This document shows, piece after piece, positions 1 to 8,253 of a stretch of DNA of 52,330 nt (position 1 is the stretch's first letter; each line of letters starts with the position of its first letter). The notes beneath the pieces are model-generated. The model was given only the letters and a program-made list of their open reading frames with translations, had not been told where the DNA came from and made no database searches. The DNA is from Calditrichota bacterium (GTDB lineage: Bacteria; Calditrichota; Calditrichia; RBG-13-44-9; J042), in contig JAADJD010000008.1 in NCBI GenBank assembly GCA_013150955.1, forward strand, positions 1 to 52,330, given 5' to 3'. The translations under genes were made by a program, and so were the position numbers.

Positions 1-321
1 AGCATTCGATTACAATATTTTGAAAAAGGGCTTCCGGTATATTACATGGGTTTTAATTTGAATGCTGCCCGAACCATTTCCACGGATGATGATTGAACTT
101 TTTTCAATCTGTTTGCTTTTGGAATTACCACTGGTTTATGGGATGAAAGTCAGGTTTATGAAGACCATCAGAAAGTTAACCCGAGTTTGACAGTGGAATT
201 TTGCTAACGCCTGTAATATCAACAGGATATCCTCAACCAAAAATGGGTGATTTGTCACTACAAGGCGTTGATGGTAGGTTTGGAGGTGCCTGAAAACTTA
301 AAAATCCCTGATCCCAAATAA
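1..321 (+). pseudogene. Possible decayed gene remnant at the left edge
   Basis: Frame 1 reads as protein-like stretches interrupted by stops at 94-96, 205-207 and 214-216 and ends with TAA at 319-321. The first stretch contains YFEKGLPVYYMGFNLNAART, which is reminiscent of the C-terminal strand of PD-(D/E)XK nuclease domains attached to AAA-ATPase-like proteins (DUF1703-type, pattern GLPxYxxGxxF). The later stretches (QKWVICHYKALMVGLEVPEN) also look coding but I do not recognise them. That all pieces lie in one frame suggests a decayed gene rather than chance. The 5' part is outside the window. The family suggestion is a weak resemblance only; it could equally be two unrelated remnants. Confidence 0.3.
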
Positions 322-430
322 TACATTCAAACTGTGAATCACACGAATGAATCCAAAAATATCAGCAAAATCGCGAATAAACCCCGAAGCACATTTTCAT
401 CCAGACACAATCCAGTGTATTTTTATTATT
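314..430. repeat. Family A palindromic element, left part, interrupted
   Basis: Begins CCCAAATAATACATT and continues with a GAATCACACGAATGAA arm and the core ATTTTCATCCAGACACAATC. It shares these blocks with the other family A copies, but its right arm is missing: a family B hairpin element starts at about 435 and a complete family A copy follows at 609. It looks like a family A copy broken by insertion or recombination. Confidence 0.7.
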
Positions 431-434
431 TTTT

Positions 435-607
435 ACCCGTTGTGCTCATCAGACAACCCAAACCGTTAAAACGGTTCTATCACTTACCTGTCATATAGGA
501 GCTCTCCACCCAGATAAATCTGGGTGTTAATGAATGAGCATTTCTATGAACTCCTTGCTTCAGCCAGGAGGATTGATGACGCAACGGATGAATGATTGAC
601 CGTTTTA
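435..607. repeat. Family B multi-hairpin element, copy 1
   Basis: Starts ACCCGTTGTGCT and contains in order a hairpin AACCGTTAAAACGGTT (461-476), a hairpin CACCCAGAT-AA-ATCTGGGTG (507-526), and CTCCTTGCTTCAGCCAGGAG (551-570, with one mismatch relative to the other copies), then a truncated final ACCGTTTTA. The same order and spacing recur at 9833 and 17160. No coding potential. It lies between two family A sequences. Confidence 0.8.
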
Positions 608-608
608 G

Positions 609-774
609 CCCAAATAATGCATTAAACCGCGAATCACACGAATGAAACTAAAAAATATCAACAAAATCGCGTATAAACTCTGGAACACATTTTCATCCAG
701 ATCTAACCCAAGGGATTTTATTAATTTTATTTGTGTTAATTCGTGTCATTCGTAGGCGGATGCATAATCTGGGT
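609..774. repeat. Family A palindromic element, complete copy
   Basis: Left end CCCAAATAATGCATTAAACC and right end GGATGCATAATCTGGGT are inverted copies of each other; inside them the arms CGCGAATCACACGAATGAA and TTAATTCGTGTCATTCGTAG are again inverted. The non-palindromic core contains ACACATTTTCATCCAGATC. About 166 bp, AT-rich and non-coding. The structure resembles a miniature inverted-repeat element. Confidence 0.8.
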
Positions 775-1011
775 CGATCCTTGTACCAGGCACTCAACCG
801 GGAAGAAATGTGGATGATTACCACCTGAAAATGGACTTTTACAAGCTCTTCCTTCTTTTTCACCAAAAAGATCGGTTTTTCCGGGGGAAGATGATGCACC
901 CGTCGTTACGATTGAGTCATCGATTTCCGGAAATTCCCCTGTTTCGTGGAGGAAGAAGCATTCTCAATTCTCACCTCCCGGAAACCATCTCCCTTCCCCG
1001 GTCACATTCAC

Positions 1012-1040
1012 TTGCTTATGGCAATGGAGTTCACTATCTT
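1012..1040 (+). promoter_or_regulatory. Candidate sigma-70 promoter for ftsH-pfkA
   Basis: TTGCTT (1012-1017) and TATCTT (1035-1040) are separated by 17 bases, about 55 bases upstream of the ftsH start. The match to TTGACA/TATAAT is moderate. The rest of 775-1094 shows nothing else I can support. Confidence 0.35.
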
Positions 1041-1094
1041 TGTAATCGATTAATTTTCAATAAGTAACGAATCGTCCGATCACCAGGGGGGGCC

Positions 1095-2996
1095 ATGGAA
1101 AAACGCTGGAAATTTTCCATCCTGTATTATCTGATCGCCATTTTGCTGCTCTTCGGATTTCAGTACTGGTTTGTCAGCAAACAAATCCCGGAAATCTCTT
1201 ATAAAGAATTTAAGGATTACGTCCAGCTGGGTGCGGTGGATGAGGTGGCGATCGGCGAAACCAAAATTGTGGGCAAGTTTAAATCCTGGAAAAGCATTCG
1301 GGAAACGGTGAGCGACACCACCCACCCGGCTTATCAGAAACTCAAAACCCTGCTGAAACGGCGTCCACCCGATGTGCAACTGGGCTTTAAGGTGGTGGCG
1401 CTGGAGGATAAGGAATTGCTTTCCCTGCTGGAGGATCATGATGTGAATTATCGGGGATTGGTGGAAAGCAACTGGTTCGAGACGTTTTTGTTATACTGGG
1501 TGTTGCCTTTCTTTTTTCTGATTTTGTTGTGGGGATATCTGTTCCGGCGGATGGGTACCGGGCCCAACGTGATGACTTTTGGGAAAAGCCGGGCCAAGAT
1601 TTTTGCCGAAGATGTAAAAAACAAAATCACATTCAAAGATGTGGCCGGCATCGACGAGGCGGTTCAGGAGGTCCGGGAGATAGTGGAGTTTTTGAAAAAT
1701 CCGGCGAAATACCAGCGTCTGGGTGGTAAAATGCCCAAAGGGGTGCTATTGGTGGGCCCACCGGGAACGGGAAAAACGCTCCTGGCCAAGGCAGTGGCGG
1801 GCGAGGCCGGAGTCCCCTTCTTCAGCATCTCCGGTTCCGAATTTGTGGAAATGTTTGTTGGCGTGGGAGCGGCACGCGTGCGAGATCTGTTTGCACAGGC
1901 CAAACAAAAAGCCCCCTGCATCGTGTTCATCGATGAAATTGACGCCATCGGTCGCAGTCGTGCCGCGGGGCCCATCCTGAGCGGCCACGACGAGCGGGAA
2001 AACACCCTGAATCAATTGCTGGTGGAGATGGACGGGTTCGATTCCAGTAAAGGGGTAGTCATCATGGCAGCAACCAATCGCCCGGACGTGCTGGATCCCG
2101 CCCTGTTAAGACCGGGCCGCTTTGATCGGCAGATCGTGGTCGATCGTCCCGATTTGAACGGTCGCATTGCCATTTTTGAGGTGCACATGCGCCATCTACC
2201 CCTGGCGGATGATGTGGATGTAAAACTGCTGGCTGCCCAGACGCCGGGATTTGTGGGCGCCGACATCGCCAACGTATGTAACGAAGCGGCGCTGCTGGCA
2301 GCACGGCGCGGTAAAGATCGCATCGATATGTCCGATTTTCAGGAGGCCATCGAACGCGTGGTGGCCGGATTGAAAAAACCCAACAAAGTCATCAACGAGC
2401 AGGAGCGGCGGGTGGTAGCCTACCACGAATCCGGTCACGCACTGGTGGGGTATTACCTGCCTCACGGAGACTATGTGGCCAAAGTGTCCATCGTTCCCCG
2501 CGGTGTAGCTGCACTGGGCTACACGCTGCAAACGCCACTGGAGGATCGCTACCTGCTCACGCGGGAAGAGCTGCTGGATAAAATCACCAGTTTGCTGGGT
2601 GGACGCGCTGCCGAGGAGGTGGTCTTTCAAACCATATCTACCGGCGCTGCCAACGACATCGAGCGCGCCACCGAAATTGCCCGCAACATGGTGCTCGTCT
2701 ACGGGATGAGCAAACGCCTTCCCAATTTCTCATTGTCCGAAACCGATAAATCCCCATTTCTGGGTGCCCCACCACGGGAAAAATTCCTGAGCGATAAAAC
2801 CGCTCAGATTATTGATCAAGAAGTGCAGGAGATCATCGATGATTGTTACCGAAGGGCCAGGGATCTGATCATCCAACATCGCGATAAGCTGGAAACCCTG
2901 GCCCAGACGTTGCTGGAAAAAGAAGTGGTTGACCGCAAGGAACTGGAATCGATTCTGGGGAAACCCCAACATCAACCGAAATCAGATGGAGCGTAA
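1095..2996 (+). CDS. ftsH: ATP-dependent zinc metalloprotease FtsH
   Basis: Membrane-anchored AAA+ protease that extracts and degrades misfolded membrane proteins and short-lived regulators. The 633 residues show a first membrane segment at about 8-27, a small periplasmic domain, a second membrane segment at about 129-150, then the AAA module with Walker A GPPGTGKT (221-228), Walker [10 protein letters not shown] (275-283) and the second region of homology ([19 protein letters not shown]). The zinc site is HESGH at 444-448, and a downstream acidic ligand region [11 protein letters not shown] is present. Length is normal for the family. The ATG follows a G-rich Shine-Dalgarno (1085-1092). pfkA starts 2 bases after the stop, so the two are probably co-transcribed. 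Identity is clear. Confidence 0.97.
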   Translation: MEKRWKFSILYYLIAILLLFGFQYWFVSKQIPEISYKEFKDYVQLGAVDEVAIGETKIVGKFKSWKSIRETVSDTTHPAYQKLKTLLKRRPPDVQLGFKVVALEDKELLSLLEDHDVNYRGLVESNWFETFLLYWVLPFFFLILLWGYLFRRMGTGPNVMTFGKSRAKIFAEDVKNKITFKDVAGIDEAVQEVREIVEFLKNPAKYQRLGGKMPKGVLLVGPPGTGKTLLAKAVAGEAGVPFFSISGSEFVEMFVGVGAARVRDLFAQAKQKAPCIVFIDEIDAIGRSRAAGPILSGHDERENTLNQLLVEMDGFDSSKGVVIMAATNRPDVLDPALLRPGRFDRQIVVDRPDLNGRIAIFEVHMRHLPLADDVDVKLLAAQTPGFVGADIANVCNEAALLAARRGKDRIDMSDFQEAIERVVAGLKKPNKVINEQERRVVAYHESGHALVGYYLPHGDYVAKVSIVPRGVAALGYTLQTPLEDRYLLTREELLDKITSLLGGRAAEEVVFQTISTGAANDIERATEIARNMVLVYGMSKRLPNFSLSETDKSPFLGAPPREKFLSDKTAQIIDQEVQEIIDDCYRRARDLIIQHRDKLETLAQTLLEKEVVDRKELESILGKPQHQPKSDGA

Positions 2997-2998
2997 CC

Positions 2999-4096
2999 AT
3001 GGGTAAAAAACGTATTGGCATCCTTACCGGCGGGGGCGATTGTCCCGGCCTGAACGCCGTGATTCGTGGTGTGGCCAAAACGGCCATTAATCAGTATGGC
3101 ATGGAGGTGGTGGGTATTCTGGATGGATTCCGCGGCATGCTGGAAGGTCGATTCACCATTCTGGACTATGAGAAAGTCTCGGGTATTCTAACCATTGGCG
3201 GAACGATTCTGGGGACGGACAATAAGACGGATCCGTTCAACGTGCTGGAAGTGGTGAATGGGAAAAAGGAAACGGTGGACAAGTCGGATGTTTGCATGGA
3301 ATTTTACCGGGATCTGGGACTGGATGCCCTCATCTGTGTGGGGGGCGACGGCACGTTAACCATCGCAGGGAAGCTGGCCCAGAAAGGCGCCAATGTTATT
3401 GGCGTGCCCAAGACGATTGACAACGACCTGATGGAGACGGATCAAACATTTGGCTTTGATTCGGCGCGGCACACTGCCACAGAAGCGATCGATAAGCTGC
3501 ATACCACGGCGCAATCCCATCATCGGGTAATGCTGGTCGAAGTGATGGGACGGAACGCGGGCTGGCTGGCTTTGGAGTCCGGGCTGGCGGGCGGCGGAGA
3601 CATTATCCTGATTCCCGAAATCCCCTATGAGATCGACGAGATCATTGCCGCTATTCGCCGACGCAATCGGTTTGGCAAACGCTTCAGCATTATCGTGGTG
3701 TCGGAAGGTGCCCGTCCCAAAGGTGGGGAGCAGGTTTACCAGCGTATTGTGGACGATCCCGCCGAACCCAAGCGATTGGGGGGTGTTAGCAACGTCATTG
3801 CCCGTCAAATTGAACAGGCAACCGGCATCGAATGTCGGGTGGCCATTCTGGGACACCTGCAACGCGGTGGCACTCCCACGCCATACGATCGGCTGCTGGC
3901 CACACAGTACGCCGTGAAAGCGGTGGAGCTGGCGGTGGAGAAAAAATACAATCACATGGTAGCCTTAAAGGGACGGGATATGGTTGCAGTGCCCATTGAA
4001 AGGGTCATGGGGAAACAGCGCCTGGTGCCACGAAATTCGCCCCTGATTGAAGCCGCAATTTGCGTGGGAACCAGCTTTGGTGTAAAAATGGATTGA
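2999..4096 (+). CDS. pfkA: 6-phosphofructokinase (group III-like)
   Basis: Cytoplasmic glycolytic enzyme phosphorylating fructose 6-phosphate to fructose 1,6-bisphosphate. The 365 residues begin with the nucleotide-binding loop GILTGGGDCPGLNAVIRG and contain CVGGDGT, the catalytic PKTIDNDL, the substrate motif VMGRNAGWLA, and ILGHLQRGG. In this family the residues at E. coli positions 104 and 124 track the phosphoryl donor: here GGDGT gives glycine at 104 while PKTIDND gives lysine at 124, the mixed signature of group III enzymes that mostly use ATP; pyrophosphate enzymes usually have GGDDT. GGAG lies 7 bases before the ATG, inside the end of ftsH. Donor specificity is inferred, not shown. 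Confidence 0.93.
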   Translation: MGKKRIGILTGGGDCPGLNAVIRGVAKTAINQYGMEVVGILDGFRGMLEGRFTILDYEKVSGILTIGGTILGTDNKTDPFNVLEVVNGKKETVDKSDVCMEFYRDLGLDALICVGGDGTLTIAGKLAQKGANVIGVPKTIDNDLMETDQTFGFDSARHTATEAIDKLHTTAQSHHRVMLVEVMGRNAGWLALESGLAGGGDIILIPEIPYEIDEIIAAIRRRNRFGKRFSIIVVSEGARPKGGEQVYQRIVDDPAEPKRLGGVSNVIARQIEQATGIECRVAILGHLQRGGTPTPYDRLLATQYAVKAVELAVEKKYNHMVALKGRDMVAVPIERVMGKQRLVPRNSPLIEAAICVGTSFGVKMD

Positions 4097-4320
4097 GTGG
4101 CAAAAGAAGTATCCCGGACAGGTTAGAGTGGCAATAAACCCGAATGGGTGCAGCAGAGCATCATGGCATCACGTGCACCTGTTTTGAAATCCAATATCCC
4201 ACGGATAGACGACCCGTTATACATTCCCATGTTTATCCCCGATGAATCCATGACAACGCAAATAAAAAGCTAACCCGGCTCTTGCATTCGCCCACGAAAG
4301 CAAAAATAATAACCCGAATG

Positions 4321-4612
4321 AAATTTTAAACCGCGAATGACACGAATGAACACGAATAAACCCAAAAAATGCATTTAACCGCGAATCACACGAATGAAAC
4401 CAAAAAATATCTACACAATCGCGAGTAAACCCCGGAACACATTTTCATCCAGACACAATCCAAAGTATTTTATTGGTTTTATTTGTGTTCATTCGTGTCA
4501 TTCGTAGGCTATTGCTTAATCTGGGATAAAATCTATTGGATTATATCCGAATGAAAATGTGTTTCGGGGTTCATTCGCGTGCATTCGTGGTCTAATGCCT
4601 GATTGAGGTTTA
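4321..4612. repeat. Family A cluster (one near-complete copy plus flanking fragments)
   Basis: A left-arm fragment (CGCGAATGACACGAATGAAC) at 4330-4360 is followed by a near-complete copy ending CTATTGCTTAATCTGGGA at 4524, then by a partial copy in the opposite orientation with core TATATCCGAATGAAAATGTG and arm GCATTCGTGGTCTAATGCC. The two orientations side by side suggest repeated insertion or recombination. 4097-4320 has no gene or clear signal. Confidence 0.7.
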
Positions 4613-4890
4613 TTTGGTTTTTTGAATGGGCTACATTATATTTCATGTGCCTTCATTTGAAATCGTAAATCAAAATAGAATAAAAAATCCCTGTTTCTTT
4701 ACTAAATAAATGAGCACCGGGAATTTCGCATCAGAAGGGGAAAGGGTAGGCCGGGCGATTTTCACAATCAATTACAATGGATCTTTGTGAGAAGGTGTCG
4801 GGAAGGGATGGCTTTTGAAGGATTGGAGAGCTTTGTTCTAAAGGGTGAGAATATAAGGAAGCATCTGAACCCGATGGCCTGAACTTTTTA

Positions 4891-5057
4891 ACCTAAATTA
4901 TGCAATAAACCGCGAATCACGCGAATGAAACCAAAAAATATCTACAAAATTGCGAATAAACCAGGGAACACATTTTCATCCAAACACAATCCAATGCATT
5001 TTATTGGTTTTATTTGTGTTCATTCGTGTCATTCGTAGGCTAATGCATAATCTGGGT
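4891..5057. repeat. Family A palindromic element, complete copy
   Basis: Left end ACCTAAATTATGCAATAAAC, right end CTAATGCATAATCTGGGT, with inverted CGAAT arms and the core ACACATTTTCATCCAAACAC. About 167 bp, the same length as the copy at 609-774. 4613-4890 contains no recognisable gene or signal. Confidence 0.8.
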
Positions 5058-5167
5058 TTAAAAACCATTATTCTGAGCAGCTAAAATGAATGAGCTGCTC
5101 ATAGGAATTAAGAATAAAGGCAAAATGATCAGAAAGTGTAATTCTCGATTAAAATTCGGGGTGAAGT

Positions 5168-5938
5168 TTGAAGCCTGCAATTGAAAGAAGTGTGGTCATG
5201 TCCATGGGTGGAACGGAAGATCATTTGTTCCCCTACCTTCCTGCCATCGTGCAAGACTTGTGGGAACTGGGGACAATCCCTGAAGGGGTAATCGCTTTAG
5301 TGAAGAAACATGTGCCGAATTGGCCAGATATTAAAGTGCTTGATCTGGGATGTGGAAAAGGCGCCGTTTCTATCCGGCTGGCAAAGGAGCTGAAATGCCA
5401 GTGTCACGGGATTGATGCCGTTAAAGCATTCATTGAAGAGGCGAAAACCAAGGCGAAAGAATTCAATGTTGAAACCCACTGCTTTTTTGAATGGGGGGAT
5501 ATACGAACCCGAATTAAGGATTTGAAAGGTTTTGATGTTGTGATTCTTGGATCCATTGGGCCGGTCCTGGGAGATTATTATTCGACACTCACCCAACTTT
5601 CGGATTGTGTAAAGACGGATGGTTACATAATTATTGATGATGCATACATGGATGAAAAGGAATCCTGTTCAAATTCTCCGGGAGAAACCCGTTCCGGGAT
5701 CATGGAGCAGGCCGCTAAAGCGGGAATGAAGTTAATTGATGAAGTGATTATCGATAGAGAAAAGTTGAAGAGATTGAATGAATCCATGTATTCAAAGATC
5801 AAAAAGCGATGTCTGGAGCTCATCGCGTTGTACCCTGAAAAAAAGAGGCTTTTTATTGATTTCCTCAGAAGACAGGAAGATGAAAATAAAATACTTGAAG
5901 AAAAGGTCGTCTGTTCTACCATGCTGTTTGGAAAGTGA
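5168..5938 (+). CDS. Class I SAM-dependent methyltransferase
   Basis: A 256-residue protein with the SAM-binding motif VLDLGCGKGAVS (57-68), a motif II acidic residue in CHGIDAVKAF, and the post-core FDVVILGSIGPVLGDYY and YIIIDDAYM strands expected of a Rossmann-type methyltransferase. Substrate cannot be told. Translation is taken from a TTG at 5168 preceded by GGGGTG; ATG codons at 5198 and 5204 are alternatives. The gene stands alone, has no neighbours on its strand within 1 kb, and is flanked on both sides by family A repeats. Its codon use is visibly more A/T-rich than that of ftsH-pfkA, which together with the flanks is compatible with acquisition by transfer (inference). Confidence 0.8.
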   Translation: MKPAIERSVVMSMGGTEDHLFPYLPAIVQDLWELGTIPEGVIALVKKHVPNWPDIKVLDLGCGKGAVSIRLAKELKCQCHGIDAVKAFIEEAKTKAKEFNVETHCFFEWGDIRTRIKDLKGFDVVILGSIGPVLGDYYSTLTQLSDCVKTDGYIIIDDAYMDEKESCSNSPGETRSGIMEQAAKAGMKLIDEVIIDREKLKRLNESMYSKIKKRCLELIALYPEKKRLFIDFLRRQEDENKILEEKVVCSTMLFGK

Positions 5939-5979
5939 AATGTGGTATGCGAGATTTTTTGAAGATTTAGGATATGTTT

Positions 5980-6203
5980 AACTCAGATTAAGCATTAGAA
6001 CCACGAATTACACGAATTAATACCAGTGAAAATAAAAAAATGCACTTGATTCTATCTGGATGAAAATGCTTTCCCGGATATATTCGCTATTTTATTGATT
6101 ATTTTAGAATTCATTCGCGTGATTCGTGGTTTAACACTTTATTCGGGATTATATTTATTCGTGTCCATTCGTGTCATTCGTAGGCGAATGCATAACTTGG
6201 TTT
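5980..6203. repeat. Family A element, variant, with an extra right-end fragment
   Basis: Starts AACTCAGATTAAGCATTAGA with arm ACCACGAATTACACGAATTA, core TTCTATCTGGATGAAAATG, and arm TTCATTCGCGTGATTCGTGG, then a further right-end piece GTGTCATTCGTAGGCGAATG. It fills the gap between the methyltransferase and the tRNA-Ser terminator. Confidence 0.7.
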
Positions 6204-6218
6204 CATGCATTATTCAGA

Positions 6219-6250
6219 ATAAAAAATCAGGGGTAGCCGATGCTACCCCT
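6219..6250 (-). terminator. Rho-independent terminator after tRNA-Ser
   Basis: Read on the minus strand: AGGGGTAGC-ATCG-GCTACCCCT (6229-6250) followed by GATTTTTT. A perfect 9-bp stem with a U-tract, starting 7 bases after the tRNA-Ser 3' end; it would end the tRNA-Arg-tadA-tRNA-Ser transcript. Confidence 0.85.
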
Positions 6251-6256
6251 GGCTTG

Positions 6257-6345
6257 CGGAGAGGGTGGGATTCGAACCCACGGTCCCCCTTCCGGAGGAC
6301 ACACGATTTCCAGTCGTGCCCGTTCGACCGCTCCGGCACCTCTCC
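6257..6345 (-). tRNA. tRNA-Ser (anticodon GGA)
   Basis: Read on the minus strand, a 7-bp acceptor stem GGAGAGG/CCTCTCC, anticodon arm CACGA-CTGGAAA-TCGTG giving anticodon GGA, a long variable arm (TCCTCCGGAAGGGGGA region) typical of class II tRNAs, and T-loop GGGTTCGAATCCC. The CCA end is not encoded. It begins 6 bases after the tadA stop codon and is probably co-transcribed with it. Confidence 0.95.
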
Positions 6346-6351
6346 ATTATG

Positions 6352-6816
6352 CTAATTGGTCTCTCTCAATTTGCGAAAAAAATCCGTTAAGATCAAAGCA
6401 CATTTTGTCTCCATAATGCCCGATATCACCTCTGCCCGATGATTCAACCGCTTGTCCTGCACAATGTTATACAGCGTTCCACAGGCGCCGGCTTTGGGAT
6501 CGCTGGCACCGTATACCAGCAGAGGGATGCGGGCCAACACAATCGCGCCGGCACACATGGGACATGGCTCCAGGGTCACATACAGTCGGGTGTCCAGCAG
6601 TCGCCGCGAACCCAGATAATCCGCTGCCGCCGTAATCGCCAGCATCTCCGCGTGGGCGGTGGGATCCTGCAACGTCTCCGTTAAATTGTGTCCCCGGCCA
6701 ATCACCCGGTTTTCAAAGACCACTACGGCACCAATGGGTACCTCGCCCTTCTCGTAGGCCTTCTCGGCCTCGCTGAAGGCCTGCTCCATCCAGTATTCGT
6801 GCGAGTGTTCCAGCAT
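6352..6816 (-). CDS. tadA: tRNA-specific adenosine-34 deaminase TadA
   Basis: Zinc-dependent deaminase that converts A34 of tRNA-Arg(ACG) to inosine so the tRNA can read CGU, CGC and CGA. The 154 residues carry the cytidine-deaminase fold signature: HAE at 55-57 (zinc ligand and catalytic glutamate) and PCPMC with zinc cysteines 85 and 88. N-terminal HEYWMEQAFSEAEKAYEKGE matches the TadA family. It lies between tRNA-Arg(ACG), its expected substrate, and tRNA-Ser. The ATG at 6816 has no Shine-Dalgarno at normal spacing; AGGGAG sits about 20 bases upstream inside a hairpin stem, so translation may depend on that structure. Confidence 0.95.
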   Translation of the reverse strand: MLEHSHEYWMEQAFSEAEKAYEKGEVPIGAVVVFENRVIGRGHNLTETLQDPTAHAEMLAITAAADYLGSRRLLDTRLYVTLEPCPMCAGAIVLARIPLLVYGASDPKAGACGTLYNIVQDKRLNHRAEVISGIMETKCALILTDFFRKLRETN

Positions 6817-6820
6817 AATA

Positions 6821-6845
6821 AAAAAAGGGAGAAACTCCCTTTTTA
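6821..6845 (-). terminator. Hairpin with U-tract between tRNA-Arg and tadA
   Basis: On the minus strand AAAAAGGGAG-TTT-CTCCCTTTTT, an intrinsic-terminator-like hairpin 4 bases after the encoded CCA of tRNA-Arg and 5 bases before the tadA start. It may terminate tRNA-Arg, or allow partial read-through into tadA; its stem also contains the only Shine-Dalgarno-like sequence for tadA. Confidence 0.7.
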
Positions 6846-6848
6846 AGT

Positions 6849-6925
6849 TGGTGCGCCCGGGAGGACTCGAACCCCCAACCTTCTGATCCGTAGTCAGACG
6901 TTCTATCCAATTGAACTACGGGCGC
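6849..6925 (-). tRNA. tRNA-Arg (anticodon ACG)
   Basis: On the minus strand, acceptor stem GCGCCCG/CGGGCGC, discriminator A and an encoded CCA, anticodon arm TCTGA-CTACGGA-TCAGA giving ACG, and T-loop GGGTTCGAGTCC. ACG is the substrate of TadA, encoded immediately downstream. The upstream region 6926-7200 has an inverted repeat GAGAACA/TGTTCTC (6953-6976) but no promoter I can name with confidence. Confidence 0.95.
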
Positions 6926-7205
6926 ATGATTCATTACTTATTAACGCTTCTGAGAACAAAAGGTTTTTCTGTTCTCAAAGCGGTGCAAAATTTAAATGAG
7001 AATCCCATTTAAATCAACAGGATTTTACAATTGTTCCTGTTTCATTTCGATCCAGGTGTTTAAGTGGATCCACATAAGCCCCACCGATCCGTACCGGATT
7101 TCCGGTGCGCTATTCATGAACCCATGTCTGGGCCCTTCGTGTTCGTTAACCCGGATGAAGCATGAGCAACCGTGGAATTCGGGATATCATCCCGGATCGT
7201 GTATA

Positions 7206-7357
7206 AAACCACGAATTACACGAATTGACACAAATTAAAATAATTAAATACAATAGATCAGGTCTGGATGAAGATTTGTTTCGGGGTATCTTCACGATTT
7301 TGTGGGTATGGCCTGGTTTCATTCGTGTGATTCGCAGTCTAAAGCATAAAATGGGTT
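7206..7357. repeat. Family A palindromic element
   Basis: Arms ACCACGAATTACACGAATTG and TTCATTCGTGTGATTCGCAG are inverted; the core contains GGTCTGGATGAAGATTTG. The right end TAAAGCATAAAATGGGTT is a degenerate form of the family terminus. 6970-7200 and 7358-7600 contain no gene I can support. Confidence 0.7.
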
Positions 7358-7638
7358 AAATATTGTCCGCGGTTTGGGTGTCCACTGGATGATGCCCGTT
7401 CCGGGTTTAAGTCGTGTGTCCGGGATTCGCGCACCGTGTTCCGGCGTGCTGGTAAGAAGGGACTTTTTGGGCGGAAAAGTTCCCTGGAAGGGCGAGGGGA
7501 CGGGGACAATTTTGTAACTTCGGCACGTCTTCATCATCAAAAATTTTCGAAGTGAACGTACGGGAGACGAAAAATTTATTTCTTTTTAAATCAAAAAACG
7601 GTGCATTAAATTTAAATGATCTTGGAGGGATGAAAGGC

Positions 7639-7887
7639 ATGGCGCAGCAACCGCGAGTGATTATTTTTACAACGCCAACGTGTAGTTTTTGTCGGGCAGC
7701 AAAACAGTACTTTATTCAGAAAAAGATTAAGTTTAAAGAAGTGGATGTAAGCAAAGATGAACGCGCCGCGCGCGATATGATGCGGCGTACCGGTCAGATG
7801 GGCGTTCCGGTCATCTTAATTAACAACCGGCCCATTGTGGGATTCGATAAGCCGAAAATTAATCGACTGCTGGGTATTCGCGACTAA
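7639..7887 (+). CDS. Glutaredoxin-family protein
   Basis: An 82-residue single-domain thioredoxin-fold protein for thiol-disulfide exchange in the cytoplasm. The active site is CSFC at 15-18 after TTPT, a cis-proline motif GVPVILI and the C-terminal PIVGFDKPKINRLL match NrdH/glutaredoxin-like proteins. GGAGGG at 7624-7629 sits 9 bases before the ATG at 7639 and directly touches the alternative ATG at 7630, so 7639 is preferred. groES follows 39 bases later, with its own strong ribosome-binding site. The physiological partner is unknown; no ribonucleotide reductase gene is nearby. Confidence 0.85.
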   Translation: MAQQPRVIIFTTPTCSFCRAAKQYFIQKKIKFKEVDVSKDERAARDMMRRTGQMGVPVILINNRPIVGFDKPKINRLLGIRD

Positions 7888-7926
7888 ACGAATAACCGGT
7901 TCAAAAAATACTAAAGGAGGTGACGA

Positions 7927-8199
7927 ATGAAGGTTCAACCCATTGATGATCGCTTGTTGATTGAGCCGATTGAGGAAGCCGAGGAACGAGTGGGTAGCAT
8001 CATTATTCCCGATACCGCCAAAGAAAAACCGCGTATGGGCAAGGTCATTGCCGTGGGTACGGACGAAGATTTGCAAAACGTATTTAAAGAAGGCGATAAA
8101 GTCCTGTTTGCCAAGTACGCCGGCGAGGAAATTAAACTGGATGGTAAGGAGTACCTGATCGTTCAGCGTAGCGACGTGCTGGCCATTGTGCGTGAATAA
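7927..8199 (+). CDS. groES: Co-chaperonin GroES
   Basis: The 90-residue cap of the GroEL folding chamber. N-terminal KVQPIDDRLLIEPIEEAEE, the mobile-loop region GSIIIPDTAKEKPRMGKVIA, and the C-terminal GKEYLIVQRSDVLAIV match GroES at full length. The Shine-Dalgarno AAAGGAGGTG precedes the ATG by 5 bases. Unusually, groEL does not follow: the gene is closed by a terminator at 8226-8253, and no groEL is in the window. I see no CIRCE-type inverted repeat upstream. Confidence 0.95.
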   Translation: MKVQPIDDRLLIEPIEEAEERVGSIIIPDTAKEKPRMGKVIAVGTDEDLQNVFKEGDKVLFAKYAGEEIKLDGKEYLIVQRSDVLAIVRE

Positions 8200-8225
8200 T
8201 TCGGCATTTCACAGGCATTTTCAGG

Positions 8226-8253
8226 AAAGGCGATCGTTGGATCGCCTTTTTTT
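8226..8253 (+). terminator. Rho-independent terminator after groES
   Basis: AAAGGCGATC-GTTG-GATCGCCTTTTTTT: a 7-9-bp GC-rich stem with a run of seven T, about 27 bases after the groES stop. Confidence 0.88.

Noticed and set aside
2999-4096. Pyrophosphate-dependent phosphofructokinase
   Set aside because: The donor-site motif is GGDGT, not GGDDT; the lysine in PKTIDND alone is also found in ATP-using group III enzymes.
7358-7638. CIRCE or other heat-shock operator before the glutaredoxin-groES genes
   Set aside because: No TTAGCACTC-N9-GAGTGCTAA-like inverted repeat; the only hairpin (7458-7485, AGGGACTTTT/AAAAGTTCCCT) has a bulge and no known match.
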